Assembly (NCBI GenBank): GCA_951804985.1
Contig: OX638133.1
Location: 5,538,501-5,602,500 of the forward strand
Direction: 5' to 3'
Length of the DNA: 64,000 bases
Source of the DNA: Dryomyza anilis
Lineage: Eukaryota > Arthropoda > Insecta > Diptera > Dryomyzidae
Every line of letters starts with the position of its first letter. Positions within the stretch are counted from its first letter, which is position 1. Both the position numbers and the translations under genes were made by a program. Below are positions 47,911 to 59,639 of the stretch, piece after piece. The notes beneath the pieces were generated by a model. That model was not told where the DNA came from, made no database searches, and saw only the letters and a list, made by a program, of their open reading frames with translations.

Positions 47911-48892
47911 TAAGTTTTTTGTAAGATTTGTTTTTGAAATTTTTGATAGGTTCGTTCTTTACAAGTTTTGTTGAACCCAACTCTGTTGCATTAATTAGTA
48001 CTCAATTTTTCGCAGAGTTGCCAACCGAAACTGTTAATTGTCTATTTGCAGCTTTTATAACAAGTTTTATTTAAACAAGTTTTTCAGTGTGCCTCATTTT
48101 AATAATTTGTATTCACAAGTGTTCATTTTTTACTCGGTGAAATTTATAATTTGAAATACTTAAACAATGATCAAAGTAAAAAAAAAGATTAAGAGAGCCT
48201 GTTATAATAATGACAGCTTCTGTATTTTTTATTCATTTTTATCTCGATGATGGTTTGTTAAAACAGTAATTCAATTTTCTAACGATCCACAAAAAAAACC
48301 CCAAGCACATTTTGAGTTCAAGAGTAGGAGGCTACGGCCAGTTTACAGAGTTTAGATTAATATTTTCTGCAATATTTTTGCAATATTACCTGATTTGAAG
48401 TAGGGGTGAGTCGACCGACTACGGCCTGTTCACAGGAGATATACCAATTGAAGAGTTTGGAGCAAAAAATTGACAAGTCCACAAAATGAAATTGAGTTTT
48501 TAATGACATATGATAGATTTTTTCGAGTCGACAATTTATATATGTTTAGATAAATATCAAACGTGCCTAAGTCCAACATAAGCAGATTTAGGCAAATTGA
48601 GTTTTTACTTTTTTTGCTAAATATTTGATTTTTTTTATTGTAAATTTGGTTTATTACAATTTATATTTAATATTTAACCATTGCGCAGGCTTTAAATAAC
48701 CAAGAATTACATTGAATTTAAAATAAATATATTGGTCTTAGGCTCATTTGATATTTACCCTATGGACTTAGTCACGTTTGAAAAAATTTCATATGGACTT
48801 AGGCAGATTTGAAAAAAACAAAATGACAAAAATGAAATATGAAATACGGGATCGTACTCGGATTTCTGCAACTAGTACAATAAAACATCATT

Positions 48893-49680
48893 ATACCCTA
48901 CACCTATGAGGTACAGGGTATATTAACTTTGTGCATATATTGTAACGCCCCTTAGGAGGCGTGTCCGGTATGGAAAAGTATATATATTCTTGATCAGCAT
49001 CACTGCCCGAGTCCGTTTAGCCATGTCCGTCTGTCTGTCTGTCCGTCTTGCTGTCTTGCTGTCTTGCTGTCTTGCTGTCCGAATACAGAATAACTTGAGA
49101 AATACTGATCAGAATGCGATGAAATTTCGACTCAATATATTTTAGCCAAAAGTAGGAACTGAGTTTGAAAATGAGCCAAATCGGTCAACGGACACGCCCA
49201 CCTCCCATACAAGTCACTTTTATATAACTCTTTCGAAACTAATAACTCGAAAAGTATTCAAGGTATAGTTATAAAATTTAAAACGTATTGTTAGAATTCA
49301 CCTAAAAATATGTGGTCCAAAAATGGGCGTGATCCGCCCACATTTTTTTTTTCATTATTTCCCGGGTTTTCATAGTCGAAAATTGATCCGTAAATTATTA
49401 AAATCAAATCTATGAAATATTAGCCTTTCAAAATTTTAAATATAGGCGTGGTCTGCCCAATTATATTTTTCAATTTTTTTTAAGGTTTTTTATACTTTAT
49501 ATAAATTTTTAATTTATGGGGATATAAGACGTAAATTTCTGATATATGAATAATTTTCTGAGGGTAAGCATTCCCACCAAAGGTGTAGGGTATTCCATAG
49601 TCGGGCCCGACCGACTATAAAAATCCGCCCCATGTGACCGAACTTACCCATGTGACCTAACTTTCCCAACTCGTTTTATT
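48893..49680. mobile_element. TATACCCTACAC-type element, copy 2 (longest)
   Basis: Starts TATACCCTACACCTATGAGG, then GTCCGGTATGGAAAAGTATA, TATTCTTGATCAGCATCACT, a CTGT-rich run and four CTTGCTGT octamers (49049-49080). It carries AAAATGGGCGTGATCCGCCC inside. Near its right end GGTGTAGGGTAT inversely matches the start, followed by CCATAGTCGGGCCCGACCGAC and CCATGTGACCTAACTTTCCC. No open frame. Confidence 0.7.
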
Positions 49681-49708
49681 TTGTTTTATTGTATTAGGAA
49701 GAATATAT

Positions 49709-49990
49709 GTAGCTTCGTTGGCTCGTTTGGTTAGTGCGTTGAAATACTAACCGAATGGTCCCGGGTTCAATCCCTGTGACTATCAAAATCTTTTTCATAG
49801 AAAACATTTTCTATGCCACGCTACCTCTCGACAGTCAATGGCAAACCTACGAGATTACATCTCACCCTGCCGGTCGGATTCGGCTTTAAACTGTGTAGGT
49901 TCCACCACTTTGATAACACGCACAGCTCAAATGGTGAGAGATCTCGGTTTAAGTTCTCCATAGGACTGTACCTCCAAACTATTATTTTAT
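49709..49990 (+). mobile_element. tRNA-derived SINE, copy 3
   Basis: GGTTAGTGCG (box A), GGTTCAATCCC (box B), GCTACCTCTCGACAGTCAATGG, ACTGTGTAGGTTCCACCA, GAGAGATCTCGG and GGACTGTACCTCCAAACTA with an ATTATTTTATT tail. Part of the middle (AAAACATTGCCTATG) is missing. Nested inside the 48.5-50.6 kb element. Confidence 0.85.
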
Positions 49991-50799
49991 TAAACTTTAT
50001 TAAGTTTATATGTCTTCTGGTGAAAAAGAATACGTCGTTAGATGATAGTGTTTCACAAGTAAAACATATCATCAAATGTTATTAACAATCTTTTTAGTTA
50101 TATAGAGGTATACAATGTTTGAAATTATTAGGGCCACAGGGGGAAGATAGAATGCGCCATGTGTAAAAGTATGAAAAGACAGAGACAGCAAGAGAATCTA
50201 CTACACACAATTTATAAATAAGTCCAGTTTTCTCGTATTTTCGCATATATTTATGACCTTATGATTTTTTAAAAATATTTTTTTTATTAATTGGGAAGGT
50301 AATTGCAATATTGTTGTCCATTTAAACCTTTTTAAAACATTAAAACATTCTCCTACGGTACAAGTTCTTTGCAAACTTACAGTGATGACAGGGGCCATAT
50401 CACCATGTGATTGGTTGAGAGGGACTTAGGCAAATTTTAATTTTATGCATACATGGACTTAGTCAGTTTTGATAAAAAAAACAAATCTAGTTAGAGTCAC
50501 TAAACTTAATGCAATATGTTTGTATGATGAAATAAGGTATATATTGACTAAAACCTCAAAAATTTTGAAAAGTGGACTTAGGCACGTTTGATATTTATCT
50601 ACAAATATATAAAACTATATGGTCCGTCTGTCTGTTATTTCCAAAATCACGTCTAAACCGCTGAACCAATTTAACTTGCACCAGGATACTATGAAGTCCG
50701 GAGGATATCATAGTCTATTTTTGGGTGGGCTTGGACAAAAGGGCGTGGTACCCCCAATACAACCTAAACTTTTAACGTGTTATATCTTGGGGCTTACAC

Positions 50800-51575
50800 C
50801 TGCTAAGAAAATAAAAACTCAAATACAAAAGAAAAAACAAAACCATAAATACAAATGCAATAACACAAAAACAAACGCATAAATACGATATCAAAAGCAA
50901 AGACACTAAGCAAAGAAACAAAATCAATAACAAAAGCAGAAACACAAAATGAAAAATACAAAATAAAATACAGATAAGCAAAAACACAAAAACAAAAACA
51001 GAATCAAATACATGAAACAAAAGAAAAACCAGAAAACAAAAGCAAAAATAAAAAGTAAAAACACAAAAGCAAAAACATAAAAATGAAATACAAAACACGC
51101 AAAAACTGAAATTAACAGAAAGCAAAAACACAAAACAAAAAAAAAACTACAACCAAAAACACAAAAACAAAATCTAAATAAAAGAAAAACATAAAAGCAC
51201 AAGAAAAAAAACCCAAAAACAAAAGAAAAAAAATCAAAAACAAAAACAAAAGCAAAAATACAAAATCAAAATCAAAAACACAAAAAAAACAGAGCAAAAA
51301 CTTAAAATTTAAAAATAAAAAAAATCAAAATAAAAAAAAACTTAAAAATTAAAAACACAAAGTCAAACGCAAAAACAGAAAAACGCAAAAAAAATAATAA
51401 TAGTGAAAACAAAAGTAAAACAAAAACGGGAAAAACAAAAATAAGAGCAGAAAACAAAACCAAAAGATAAACACAAAAATAAAAACAAAATACAAAACAA
51501 ACACTTAATGAGCAAATACACTAACAAAAAAAATATGTAACAAAAGTAAAAACACGAGACAAAAAACAAAAATTA
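50800..51575. repeat. T-poor AAACAAAAGC array
   Basis: A/C/G-only words (AAAACACAAAAACAAAAGC and variants) without a fixed long period, same composition as 26817-28200. The Phe/Cys-rich minus-strand frames are artefacts. Confidence 0.8.
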
Positions 51576-51688
51576 AATCTCATTTTGGATTAAGAACAGC
51601 TTACATTTCAATATATAGTAGAAAATGGAAAAAATAATACAGAAAAACTCCGTTGCGCAGCCCGTGTACAAAATACTATTTGGAATAT

Positions 51689-51957
51689 ATATCGTCGTTG
51701 TAGAACGAAAAGTCACCAAATACATTTTCAAAATGCCAAATATTCATTTACAAAAAACTTTATATATCTGTCAATTTTTAATCCATGATCTCAATTTGTT
51801 TTACTAAGTACATGATAAGAAAATGTAAATCTATCAATTGATATTTCAACTTTAAAACTACATCAATTACATTTTATAATATTAATCAAAACACTCGAAA
51901 TTTAAGTATTTCATAAAAATGTATTTGGTGACTTTTCTTTCTACAACGACGACATAT
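51689..51957. mobile_element. MITE family A, copy 3
   Basis: The ends ATATCGTCGTTGTAGAACGA and TTCTTTCTACAACGACGACATAT are inverted with two mismatches. The interior shares AAAATGCCAAATATTCATTT, CATGATAAGAAAATGTAAA and TTTTATAATATTAATC. 269 bp. Confidence 0.88.
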
Positions 51958-52023
51958 AGTAGAAACCCAGGAAAAGTTAATATACTCAATTAGACTACCG
52001 AAAATAAATACTACTTTATATTA

Positions 52024-52343
52024 AGTAGCCACGGTAGCTCAGTCGTTAGTGCGTTGAACTGCGAGCCGAAAGGTCTTCGGTTCAAGCCTGGACTGGGGCT
52101 AACAACATCTTTTCATAGAAACATTTTTCTATACCGCGCTACCTCTCAACAGTAAATGGCAAACCTACGAGAGTAAAACATTGCCTATGAAAAGCTCTCA
52201 CTCGCCGTTCGGATTCGGCAATAAACTGTAGGTCCCACCACTTTGAGTACAAATAGAACACGCACAGCTCAAAATGGTGAGAGAGCTCGGCCGAAGTTCT
52301 ATACAGGACTGTAGCACCAAACTATTATTATTATTATTATATA
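52024..52343 (+). mobile_element. tRNA-derived SINE, copy 4
   Basis: The head GTAGCCACGGTAGCTCAGTC with box A and box B (GGTTCAAGCCT), then the unaltered middle TTGCCTATGAAAAGCTCTCA, GCCGTTCGGATTCGGCAATA, GAGAGCTCGGCCGAAGTTC and GGACTGTAGCACCAAACTA with (TTA)n. It serves as the family reference together with the copy at 54698. Confidence 0.92.
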
Positions 52344-52344
52344 A

Positions 52345-53370
52345 ATTAAATCACTCCATATCCTTGCATTCACCAGCATACACGAGTCGTGTACGTGTCC
52401 AGCTAGTCATATTATTATAATATATATTCTACAATTTGACCTTATTATTGTCATATTATAATAATTTATATACTACAATATCACCTTATTATTCTTGAAA
52501 TAAAATTGAAAAAGACTATACTTTGATTGCGAAAAGGATCTATAATTGTAGAGAGCAAGCATAGTATTGTCTATTTCTACAACAAAAAAGAAATAATTAT
52601 GACCTAATCATACTAGTTATGTAAATGGTCGGGTAGCATAACATTAAATGATCATTTCCCGATCATGACCCCCAGTCGAATATGTACTGGTGTTTAATTG
52701 TGTGTTGTAAAACAACGAAATTTTTCATACAAAATAAATTTCGATATCTTTAATGGGAAAAATAGCGATATTATTAAAGATTAGAATTTATCAATGTCCC
52801 TACATTTTCGTATCAATATTGATTATACTACCCAACAAGAGATTTGTGTTTTATTTTTGTAATTTTGATACACTTATTTTCAATTTCGCATGGAATGTCC
52901 CAGAATATGCAATAACCAGATGTGTGGCAATAACAAAGTTCTGACTCATTTTCGTAGCCTTCTCGCATACAACTCATATCAAAGGCTGCAAAGAGAGAAG
53001 GTTTCAAATTACGTCGTAGCACAGAAAAAGTTCGTGAATCGTTTGACCTGAATTCAAATGTCTCGCCTTACAAAATGCAATGCAAAAGCTGACTTTTTGA
53101 GATGGCATTTTAATTATTGGTATTAAAACTATTGATACAAATAGTAATAATAGTATTTATAGCATTAATTTAATGGTATTTATTGTAAAACATAATGGTG
53201 GGCGGGAAAAACATACTTTTGTGAGAAATATTTTGTCACATATACTATGCAAATAATTTCCAAACTAAAATAATACAAATTTTAACTTGCTAAAACAATG
53301 AACAAAGCAAGTACCTTGCAATCACCACAAAAATAACAAAAACAATTTAAATGGCTTTTGCTGTTGTTGG
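52345..53370. other. AT-rich non-coding stretch
   Basis: Two related ~55-base AT-rich blocks (TATTATAATA..CTACAAT.TGACCTTATTATT) at 52405-52455 and 52456-52500. No gene. Confidence 0.4.
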
Positions 53371-53930
53371 TTTTTGTTTCTTGGCAACAAAATATTGCCA
53401 AACGCAGCAAGCGGCACAAACAATTTAAGCCAAATTCCCACATGCAACTTGCAGCAGCCGCAACAATTTCAATGCATTTCATTGTTTGCCATCGTTCGAT
53501 GTGGAAATAAATGCCAGGCAATCGTGCCGAAAATAAACTACATGAAAAACGCGATGCCGCCGCATGACGACCGACCAGCGCCGGCGCGCAACAATTGCGT
53601 CCAGCTAGAGAACGCGCTCTGTTTTCTCTGTTGGCCACAAACTTGCTGTCTTTTTCTCTTAGCCCGTTTAATGTTTAGTTTTTATTTTTAACTTTAACAA
53701 TAGCAAAAAATAAATTTCATAAAAGCGGGAAAACGCAGGAAACTAAAAAAAAAAGAAACCGCAGCCGCCACTTGTTGCGTGTGCGGCTTTAATGCGAGTT
53801 GAACTTTTTGTGTGACGCGCGGGACTGCCGCCCGCTTCACCCAGCTTTTTAAATGGCGCTTTTCTTTGAGCCAGAGAGCATAACGGTAACTGCGCTTGCT
53901 TTGCTACACGGGAAGAAATTTAATAAAAAC
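53371..53930. promoter_or_regulatory. GC-rich promoter-like island
   Basis: One of the most GC- and CpG-rich segments here (GACCAGCGCCGGCGCGC, GACGCGCGGGACTGCCGCCC). Open frames on both strands exist, but the minus frame starts at GTG and the plus frame (53374-53691) crosses low-complexity sequence; neither shows a domain. It is a candidate transcription start region; the strand cannot be decided. Confidence 0.3.
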
Positions 53931-53956
53931 TTTGTATTAAATTGTTATTTTTTTAT

Positions 53957-54182
53957 ATATCGTCGCTGTAGGACAAAAAGTCACCAAATACATATTTATG
54001 AAAAACTTACTTTTTGTGTTTGTTGATTAATATTATAAAAAGTTAATGATGCATTTTCAAAGTTGAAATATCAATTAATAGATTTACATTTTCTTATCAT
54101 GTGGATTGAGATCATCGATTCAAAATTGACAGATTTATAAAGATTTTTGTAAATGAATATTTGGCATTTTGAAAATGTATTT
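53957..54182. mobile_element. MITE family A, copy 4, one end lost
   Basis: Opens with ATATCGTCGCTGTAGGACA and continues with the family interior in inverted order (TTAATATTATAAAAAGTTAA, TTTACATTTTCTTATCATGT, AATGAATATTTGGCATTTTG), stopping abruptly after AAAATGTATTT. The second terminal repeat is missing. Confidence 0.85.
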
Positions 54183-54690
54183 CATATCCAGAAAACCTTT
54201 AACTTTTGGGGGTTGACAAAATTTCAGAAAAAAAAAATTGTGGGCACATCTTAGCGCTTTTTAATGTAAGCTTATAGGCCCTTATGTGATATAAATCCGT
54301 TCGATTCATCACACGTTCGATTATAGGTGCAAAATTATATTTTTTGGATTTTCAGCGCACATACCGTAAAAAAGATTCTGTTATATTACAAATTATGATG
54401 AGGAATTATTTTTTGATAATCAAATTTAACATAATATATCAAATACAGTTTAATCCGACCAAATTGAAATGATATCTTAAAAGTTATTTTGAGGAAATGG
54501 TGATTTTTTGTACAATTAAGCCTAAAATTCACATTTAAAGTGCTCCTGTATTTTTAATCTTAGGGACACGCGAAATACCTTAAAATCTTTGTTTTTGTAT
54601 TATCAGTTAATAAAAAATTTCAAATTAGTGATTTCTTGAAAGCAGCTCTTGACACAGTTGATAATATGTCAGAATAATACTGAAGCGGCA
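54183..54690. other. Non-coding stretch
   Basis: Similar in style to 44.7-45.1 kb (AGGGACACGCGAAATACC). No gene or clear copy elsewhere. Confidence 0.3.
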
Positions 54691-54697
54691 TAATAAT

Positions 54698-55002
54698 ATA
54701 ATAGTTTGGCGCTACAGTCCTTTATAGAACTTCGGCCGAGCTCTCTCACCATTTTGAGCTGTGCGTGTTATATTTGTACTCAAAGTGGTGGGACCTACAG
54801 TTTATTGCCGAATCCGAACGGCGGGTGAGTGCTTTTCATAGGCAATGTTTTACTCTCGTAGGTTTGCCATTTACTGCCGAGAGGTAGCGCGGTATAGAAA
54901 AATGTTTCTATGAAAAGATGTTGTTAGCCCCAGTCCAGGCTTGAACCGGGGACCTTTCGGCTCGCAGTCCTACGCACTAACCACTGAGCTATCGCGGCTA
55001 CA
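54698..55002 (-). mobile_element. tRNA-derived SINE, copy 5
   Basis: Reverse orientation. The (TTA)n-like tail is at the left, then the inverse of GGACTGTAGCGCCAAACTA, GAGAGCTCGGCCGAAGTTC, GCCGTTCGGATTCGGCAATA and TTGCCTATGAAAAGCACTCA. Box B (AGGCTTGAACC inverse) and box A end at GTAGCCGCGATAGCTCAGTG. Very close to copies 2 and 4, so recently active. Confidence 0.92.
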
Positions 55003-56010
55003 TGCATGGTATTTTTAAATTAACTCGTGGCATAAATTTCCGATCACACCTATGGCCAGCCATATTCAAATGGAATTGTAGATGTGCTTTAGAAAAAAGT
55101 GCTTTTTCGGGACAATCACTTTTCGAAAGTTCCAGCGTGTCCTTTTTTGTTTGTGTTAGGGGCACATTCACAAATTATATCTTAAAATCTTTATATTTAG
55201 CTCTTCTATTACAAATTAGATAAAAAAGATACATTAGACATAAGCCGTGGCTCACACGTTGAAAAGTAGGCGAAATTTTCGTTTTCCTTTCAAAAGTTTT
55301 ATCATACCTCCATCTCTGTCCAAATTTCGTTTGGGATATGGTCACTAATGCGACATATATTTTTGTTTGTATTCGGTTATTAGCTAGCGATTGTATTAAA
55401 ATTGTAGCGAAATCTTGAAAGCCGTAGCAATAGTGATGATTAGTACGACACAAAAATTGCGCGTATCATCGGTATTTTTGATGTTTTTCTTACTTTGGCC
55501 AAATGTAGCAAATCAACGGAGCAACTTATGAACTCAAATTATGATTGGGATTTATTTATTCAAGTATTTTTAACAATATTCAATCAAAATGTAAAATATA
55601 GAAAACAACAAATCATTTTTATTCATTGCTTTATGTCAATATCATGATCAATTTTCTGAACTTGCTCATATGACTGATTCGAATTTAGAAAATTCGAATT
55701 ACTTACTAAGAAAGTCTAAAGTATATCGAAAAACACGAGAATTTCCTTTTTTTTTTATTATTTTACAATAATTCAAAAACTTACGGCAATATCAAATAAC
55801 AGCGTATTTGGTCTTGAAGTCCATTAAAAATTCATATTAAGATCGCTGAATATTGTGCTGTAAAATTTTAAAAATAAAAATGTCATCTAAAAGTTTCAAC
55901 ATTGTATAACATTTCGAATCATAAATTAGGAACGAGCCCGAGCACCACTTTAAAATTTTTTATATTTCTGGGCATAGGGAAAATAACAAATTTCAAGGAT
56001 CCATATCTCT
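55003..56010. other. Non-coding stretch
   Basis: No gene, array or element is supported. Confidence 0.4.
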
Positions 56011-56014
56011 ATAG

Positions 56015-56211
56015 TACACCCAGAAAAAAATACTATATAAATTATAGTTTTTTACTATTAAAAATAGTGAATAGGATAAATTATTATTTTAATCGGAAAA
56101 TATAAGAAAATACTAGAAAATACCATGAAATTGCCATTGAGTTTATTTTTTGTATACTATTAAATCAATATTTGTCCCATTGACCAATTTTAATGGGATT
56201 TTTTGGGTGTA
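56015..56211. mobile_element. MITE family B (TA-CACCCAGAAAAA ends)
   Basis: 197 bp bounded by TACACCCAGAAAAAA and TTTTTTGGGTGTA, exact inverses over about 12 bases, with TA at both edges (mariner-type target). The interior TTTTTACTATTAAAAATAGTGAATA, AATCGGAAAATA and CATTGAGTTTATTTTTTG is related to fragments at 6.6-7.5, 16.6, 24.3 and 32.6 kb. Non-coding. Confidence 0.8.
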
Positions 56212-58538
56212 GTTAGAAAATTGAAATTTTGTGTTTTTCTTAATTTTAAGTAGTAACTCCATCCTACAAAAGTTTCTTCGTCATGTAAAAACAAGGTAAA
56301 AATTCAATAATGAGTTTCCTATCATGACCCTGGTACAATTTCAATTTCTATAATCTACTATAATATATTTAGAGTGTAATTGATAAATAAAATATCAAAC
56401 TAACCTACAAAAAGTCCTGTTGTTAAAAAAAAACTATTTCAATTTTTCAAACTTTCTAATATTATAAAATTTTTGATGTACAAAATATCTTTAAAAATCA
56501 ACCCCAATTAAATAATATTAAATAATTTAATATAATTGAAAAAAAAAATACACAAATCTTTGTAAAATTACATTTTTACTAGCATTCACACAAAAACTGA
56601 ATCAACCAACATATGTGACCAGCAACAATATCGGGCAACAGCAACATTAGCAACAAGCTATTCAGAGCTAGTTTTGAGCGACGTTTTTAATAGAAGAGCA
56701 TAGCAAAAATTTTGCAAACACGACCGACCGACACTAATAGATGGACGGACGGACGGAGAGACAGACAGATAGTAAGTTGGTTAGAAAAAAATTCACTGGC
56801 ATACAAAAAAATAACAGCAGCAGCAACAAAATCATCGCAAAATCATAACAACAACGGAAAAAACACTTACAGCAACAAAAACCAGTTTTATTGCAACGCA
56901 GCAAACCAAAAAATTACATACAACGTGATTACACACATTTTGCACATACCCAGTATTATGGTTCCGACCCATAATTGCAAAAACTGGGTACAGGGTACCA
57001 TTATGGAAATCAACAAACCAAATCATTTGTAATTATATAAAATGACACTTTTTTTTCCATATCCTACAAACCATTTGACGATTATTTTAGAATTCGATAA
57101 AATAATGAATAACGATGTATAAATGATTTGTGTGATTTTTTAAATTTCAATCAACATTCGGAATACAACATCATCGAGATATCATTGTTGATATCATTAT
57201 GTCTTTCACCGCTATGTTCTTCATCTGTCCGTTCATCAGTTCGAAACTTCGGGAATGAAAAATTAGAATCCCGGGATTCCGGTTTTAGTTCCGGGATTTT
57301 AGAAAATATTAAGAAGATATAAAAAACCATATTTCTGTTTGACTAATAAACAATTATAATACTTAAGGCTTAACCAAAACTCATATTTCTTAAACCAAAA
57401 TCCAAAATACAAAATCAGCCATAAATAAAAACCCAATACAAAATCAAACTTTATTTTTGTAATAAAGCTTTTAATTTTTGAAATTAACTTTTCATTAAAA
57501 TACAAACATAATTAAAAATTTAAACATGGCAACACAATTTCAATGAATGAAAAATTAATTAGTGAAAATTGCTTTTTGGTAGAAAATAGTTTTTAATAAA
57601 AACTAATTTTTTGAAAAATATAGGAGTAAATGGATTTTGTAGTGGATATATTTTTTTTTGTAATTTCAATTCATTTTTATTTATAATAAGTTAAAAATAA
57701 ATAAAAATGTTAGCTTAATTTAAGTCAGACAGAAAAGCTGTATCCTGTTTCAAATAGATTTTTTTTATTGAATTTTATGGTACCCTTACTTTGACATTAA
57801 TGAAATAAAAAATATATCGCAACCAATTATTCATTTTCTGCAGTTTCAAATTAAATGTCTTAATAATGAGGAAATTGTTCGGATTATTAATATTATTTTT
57901 TTATTTTAATAGAATTTCGATGTATTATTTATTTTATGTAATAAATAAAAATATAAATATAAATAAATATATATAAATACAATTTATTTACATTAAATAC
58001 ATTGAGTCCTTACCAATGTCGCGTTTAATAATGTGGATTATTACAAAAAAATACATGCGACAATTTGGAGTAAACACGCAGAATGACGTACAAAACGAAC
58101 ATGTTAGTATTCGTTTTCATGTTTTTTACACCACGTTTGTTATTATAGGAGGAAACCATTAAAACAACAGTATTTATTCTATTTAAAATAAAAATATTGA
58201 AATATTTAAATTTATGGTACTGAATTTTTCAAATACTATTGAATTAATTAGAAAACTTTCGATTTAAAAAGAAAAAACTATTAATACATGAACCATAAGA
58301 TCAATGGTCGTACCATAAAGTACTTAATGGTACATTTTCATCGAGTGTAAGAACCTTGAAGACTTTTAAATAAACTAATAAAAATTTATCTAATAGCAAA
58401 AAAACCATTCCGAAAATCACGGGATTTAACGATGTTCCCGAGACCAGTTTATCGGGACTGATTTGACTGAAATCCCGGAGTCCCGGTATTCCGGTATTGA
58501 CATTCCTAGTACTTATACACGAAAACAGCATCCGTCCC
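56212..58538. other. AT-rich non-coding with CCGGGATTCCGG blocks
   Basis: A (GACG/GACA)n run at 56725-56770. At 57265-57300 CCCGGGATTCCGG..TTCCGGGATTTTA, and at 58418-58500 the inverse-type CACGGGATTTAACGATGTTCCC, CCCGGAGTCCCGGTATTCCGG, possibly the two ends of a ~1.2-kb element. No gene. Confidence 0.35.
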
Positions 58539-58666
58539 TGATCAGAATACGATAAGGCATCCCTTGCACAAAGGCCACCTCAAATGATAATGATCAAGGT
58601 CGATAAGGGTAATCCTAATATCAAATCCAGGTAAGGCAACCTGATCCAGCCCTGAATCAGTTCTGT
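58539..58666. repeat. Half copy of the 62.4-kb long-TIR element
   Basis: TGATCAGAATACGATAAGGC, AAGGCCACCTCAAATGAT, AAGGGTAATCCTAATATC and GTAAGGCAACCTGATCC match 62390-62500 in order. The opposite end is absent. Confidence 0.75.
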
Positions 58667-59117
58667 TTAATTTTGAACAATATACCATAGGTAATTTTTA
58701 AATTTACATCGTAATATGTGAGATATTTATTGTAATTTTCATCTTACTTAAATTTTTATAATTTTCTTAAAATTTATTACAGCACCCTGTTTTCGGTTTA
58801 CTTACATCAACAAAATGTTCGTCTATAGCAAATAACAGGTATACAAAAAACCTCGAAGAAAACGCAATAAATACAGAAACAAACCGCAGATTCAAACGAA
58901 GAGAAAACTTGGCTCATTGCACGTTACAATAGGCAAGATACACATTGAGATAGTTGCAATTAAAAAATATATTATTTAAAATTAAATAAATTTGAATACG
59001 TATTTGTCTTATATATTGTATTATATATATTTGTACCATATCTGAATTTGATAAAAATAAATTTTTTAACCGTTTCTCAGATAAATAAAGAAAAATATAT
59101 AAATTCAATAAAATAAT

Positions 59118-59582
59118 TTGAATTATAGTGATTTTAGTTTTTCTTTCAGTTTTGGTTCTGTCATTTCGATTTGCGTGTCTGTTTCGTTTGTAGAAATGGT
59201 GGTTTAGCTTTAACTTCGATTTTGGAAATGAATATATTTAACGATTATAGCTCAAAATTTGTCTAACGAAATTTGTCTAAATAACCAGGGATTCTGACAT
59301 TTTGTTTCAATAAATATTTTAAATTTTAACGGCTTGTCCAACATGTCACGTTATAGTTTTATTTTCAATTTTGATTTTTATAATGATTAAAATTTTGTTA
59401 TTCCTAAAATGTATTGAAATTTCCATAGAAAATGGATCGAAAACTAGAATATGCCCTTATGTTCAAATTATATTTTCATAGTTTGATTACAATGGCTTGA
59501 TTACAATAAGCTCACCACCATTTCTATAAACGAAACAGATACGGAAATGGAAATGACAGAATCAATAACCATAATTCATACC
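59118..59582. mobile_element. Foldback element, ~60-75-bp arms
   Basis: GGTTCTGTCATTTCGATTTG, GTGTCTGTTTCGTTTGTAG and AAATGGTGGTTTAGCT at 59153-59209 are inverted at 59509-59570 (AGCTCACCACCATTTCTATA, AACGAAACAGATACGGAAATGG, AAATGACAGAATCAATAACC). The matching outer flanks (GAATTATAG / ATAATTC) widen it. Non-coding ~300-base middle. Confidence 0.75.
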
Positions 59583-59639
59583 ATACACAATATTATCAAA
59601 ATACTTTCAGATACATTCTCTCTCAAATGATAAAATATC

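Larger units (their letters stand above)
48537..50611. mobile_element. 2.07-kb TIR element with subterminal repeats
   Basis: The left end TATATATGTTTAGATAAATA.. is inverted at the right end ..TATTTATCTACAAATATATA. About 40 bases match inside-out, including AAATATCAAACGTGCCTAAG. Variants of GGACTTAGGCA[CG]GTTTGA lie just inside both ends: 48585, 48747, 48771 and 48795 on the left, 50424 and 50453 on the right, and 50573 in the terminal repeat. Such clustered subterminal motifs usually bind a transposase. No transposase frame is present, so it is non-autonomous. The interior contains a TATACCC element (48893-49680) and a SINE (49709-49990), apparently younger nested insertions. Confidence 0.75.

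Noticed and set aside
50772..51569. Phe/Cys-rich minus-strand frames
   Set aside because: Same cause: an A/C/G-only array on the plus strand.
53282..53691. Overlapping frames in the GC-rich island as genes
   Set aside because: The minus frame starts at GTG and neither strand shows a domain; GC content alone lengthens open frames here.
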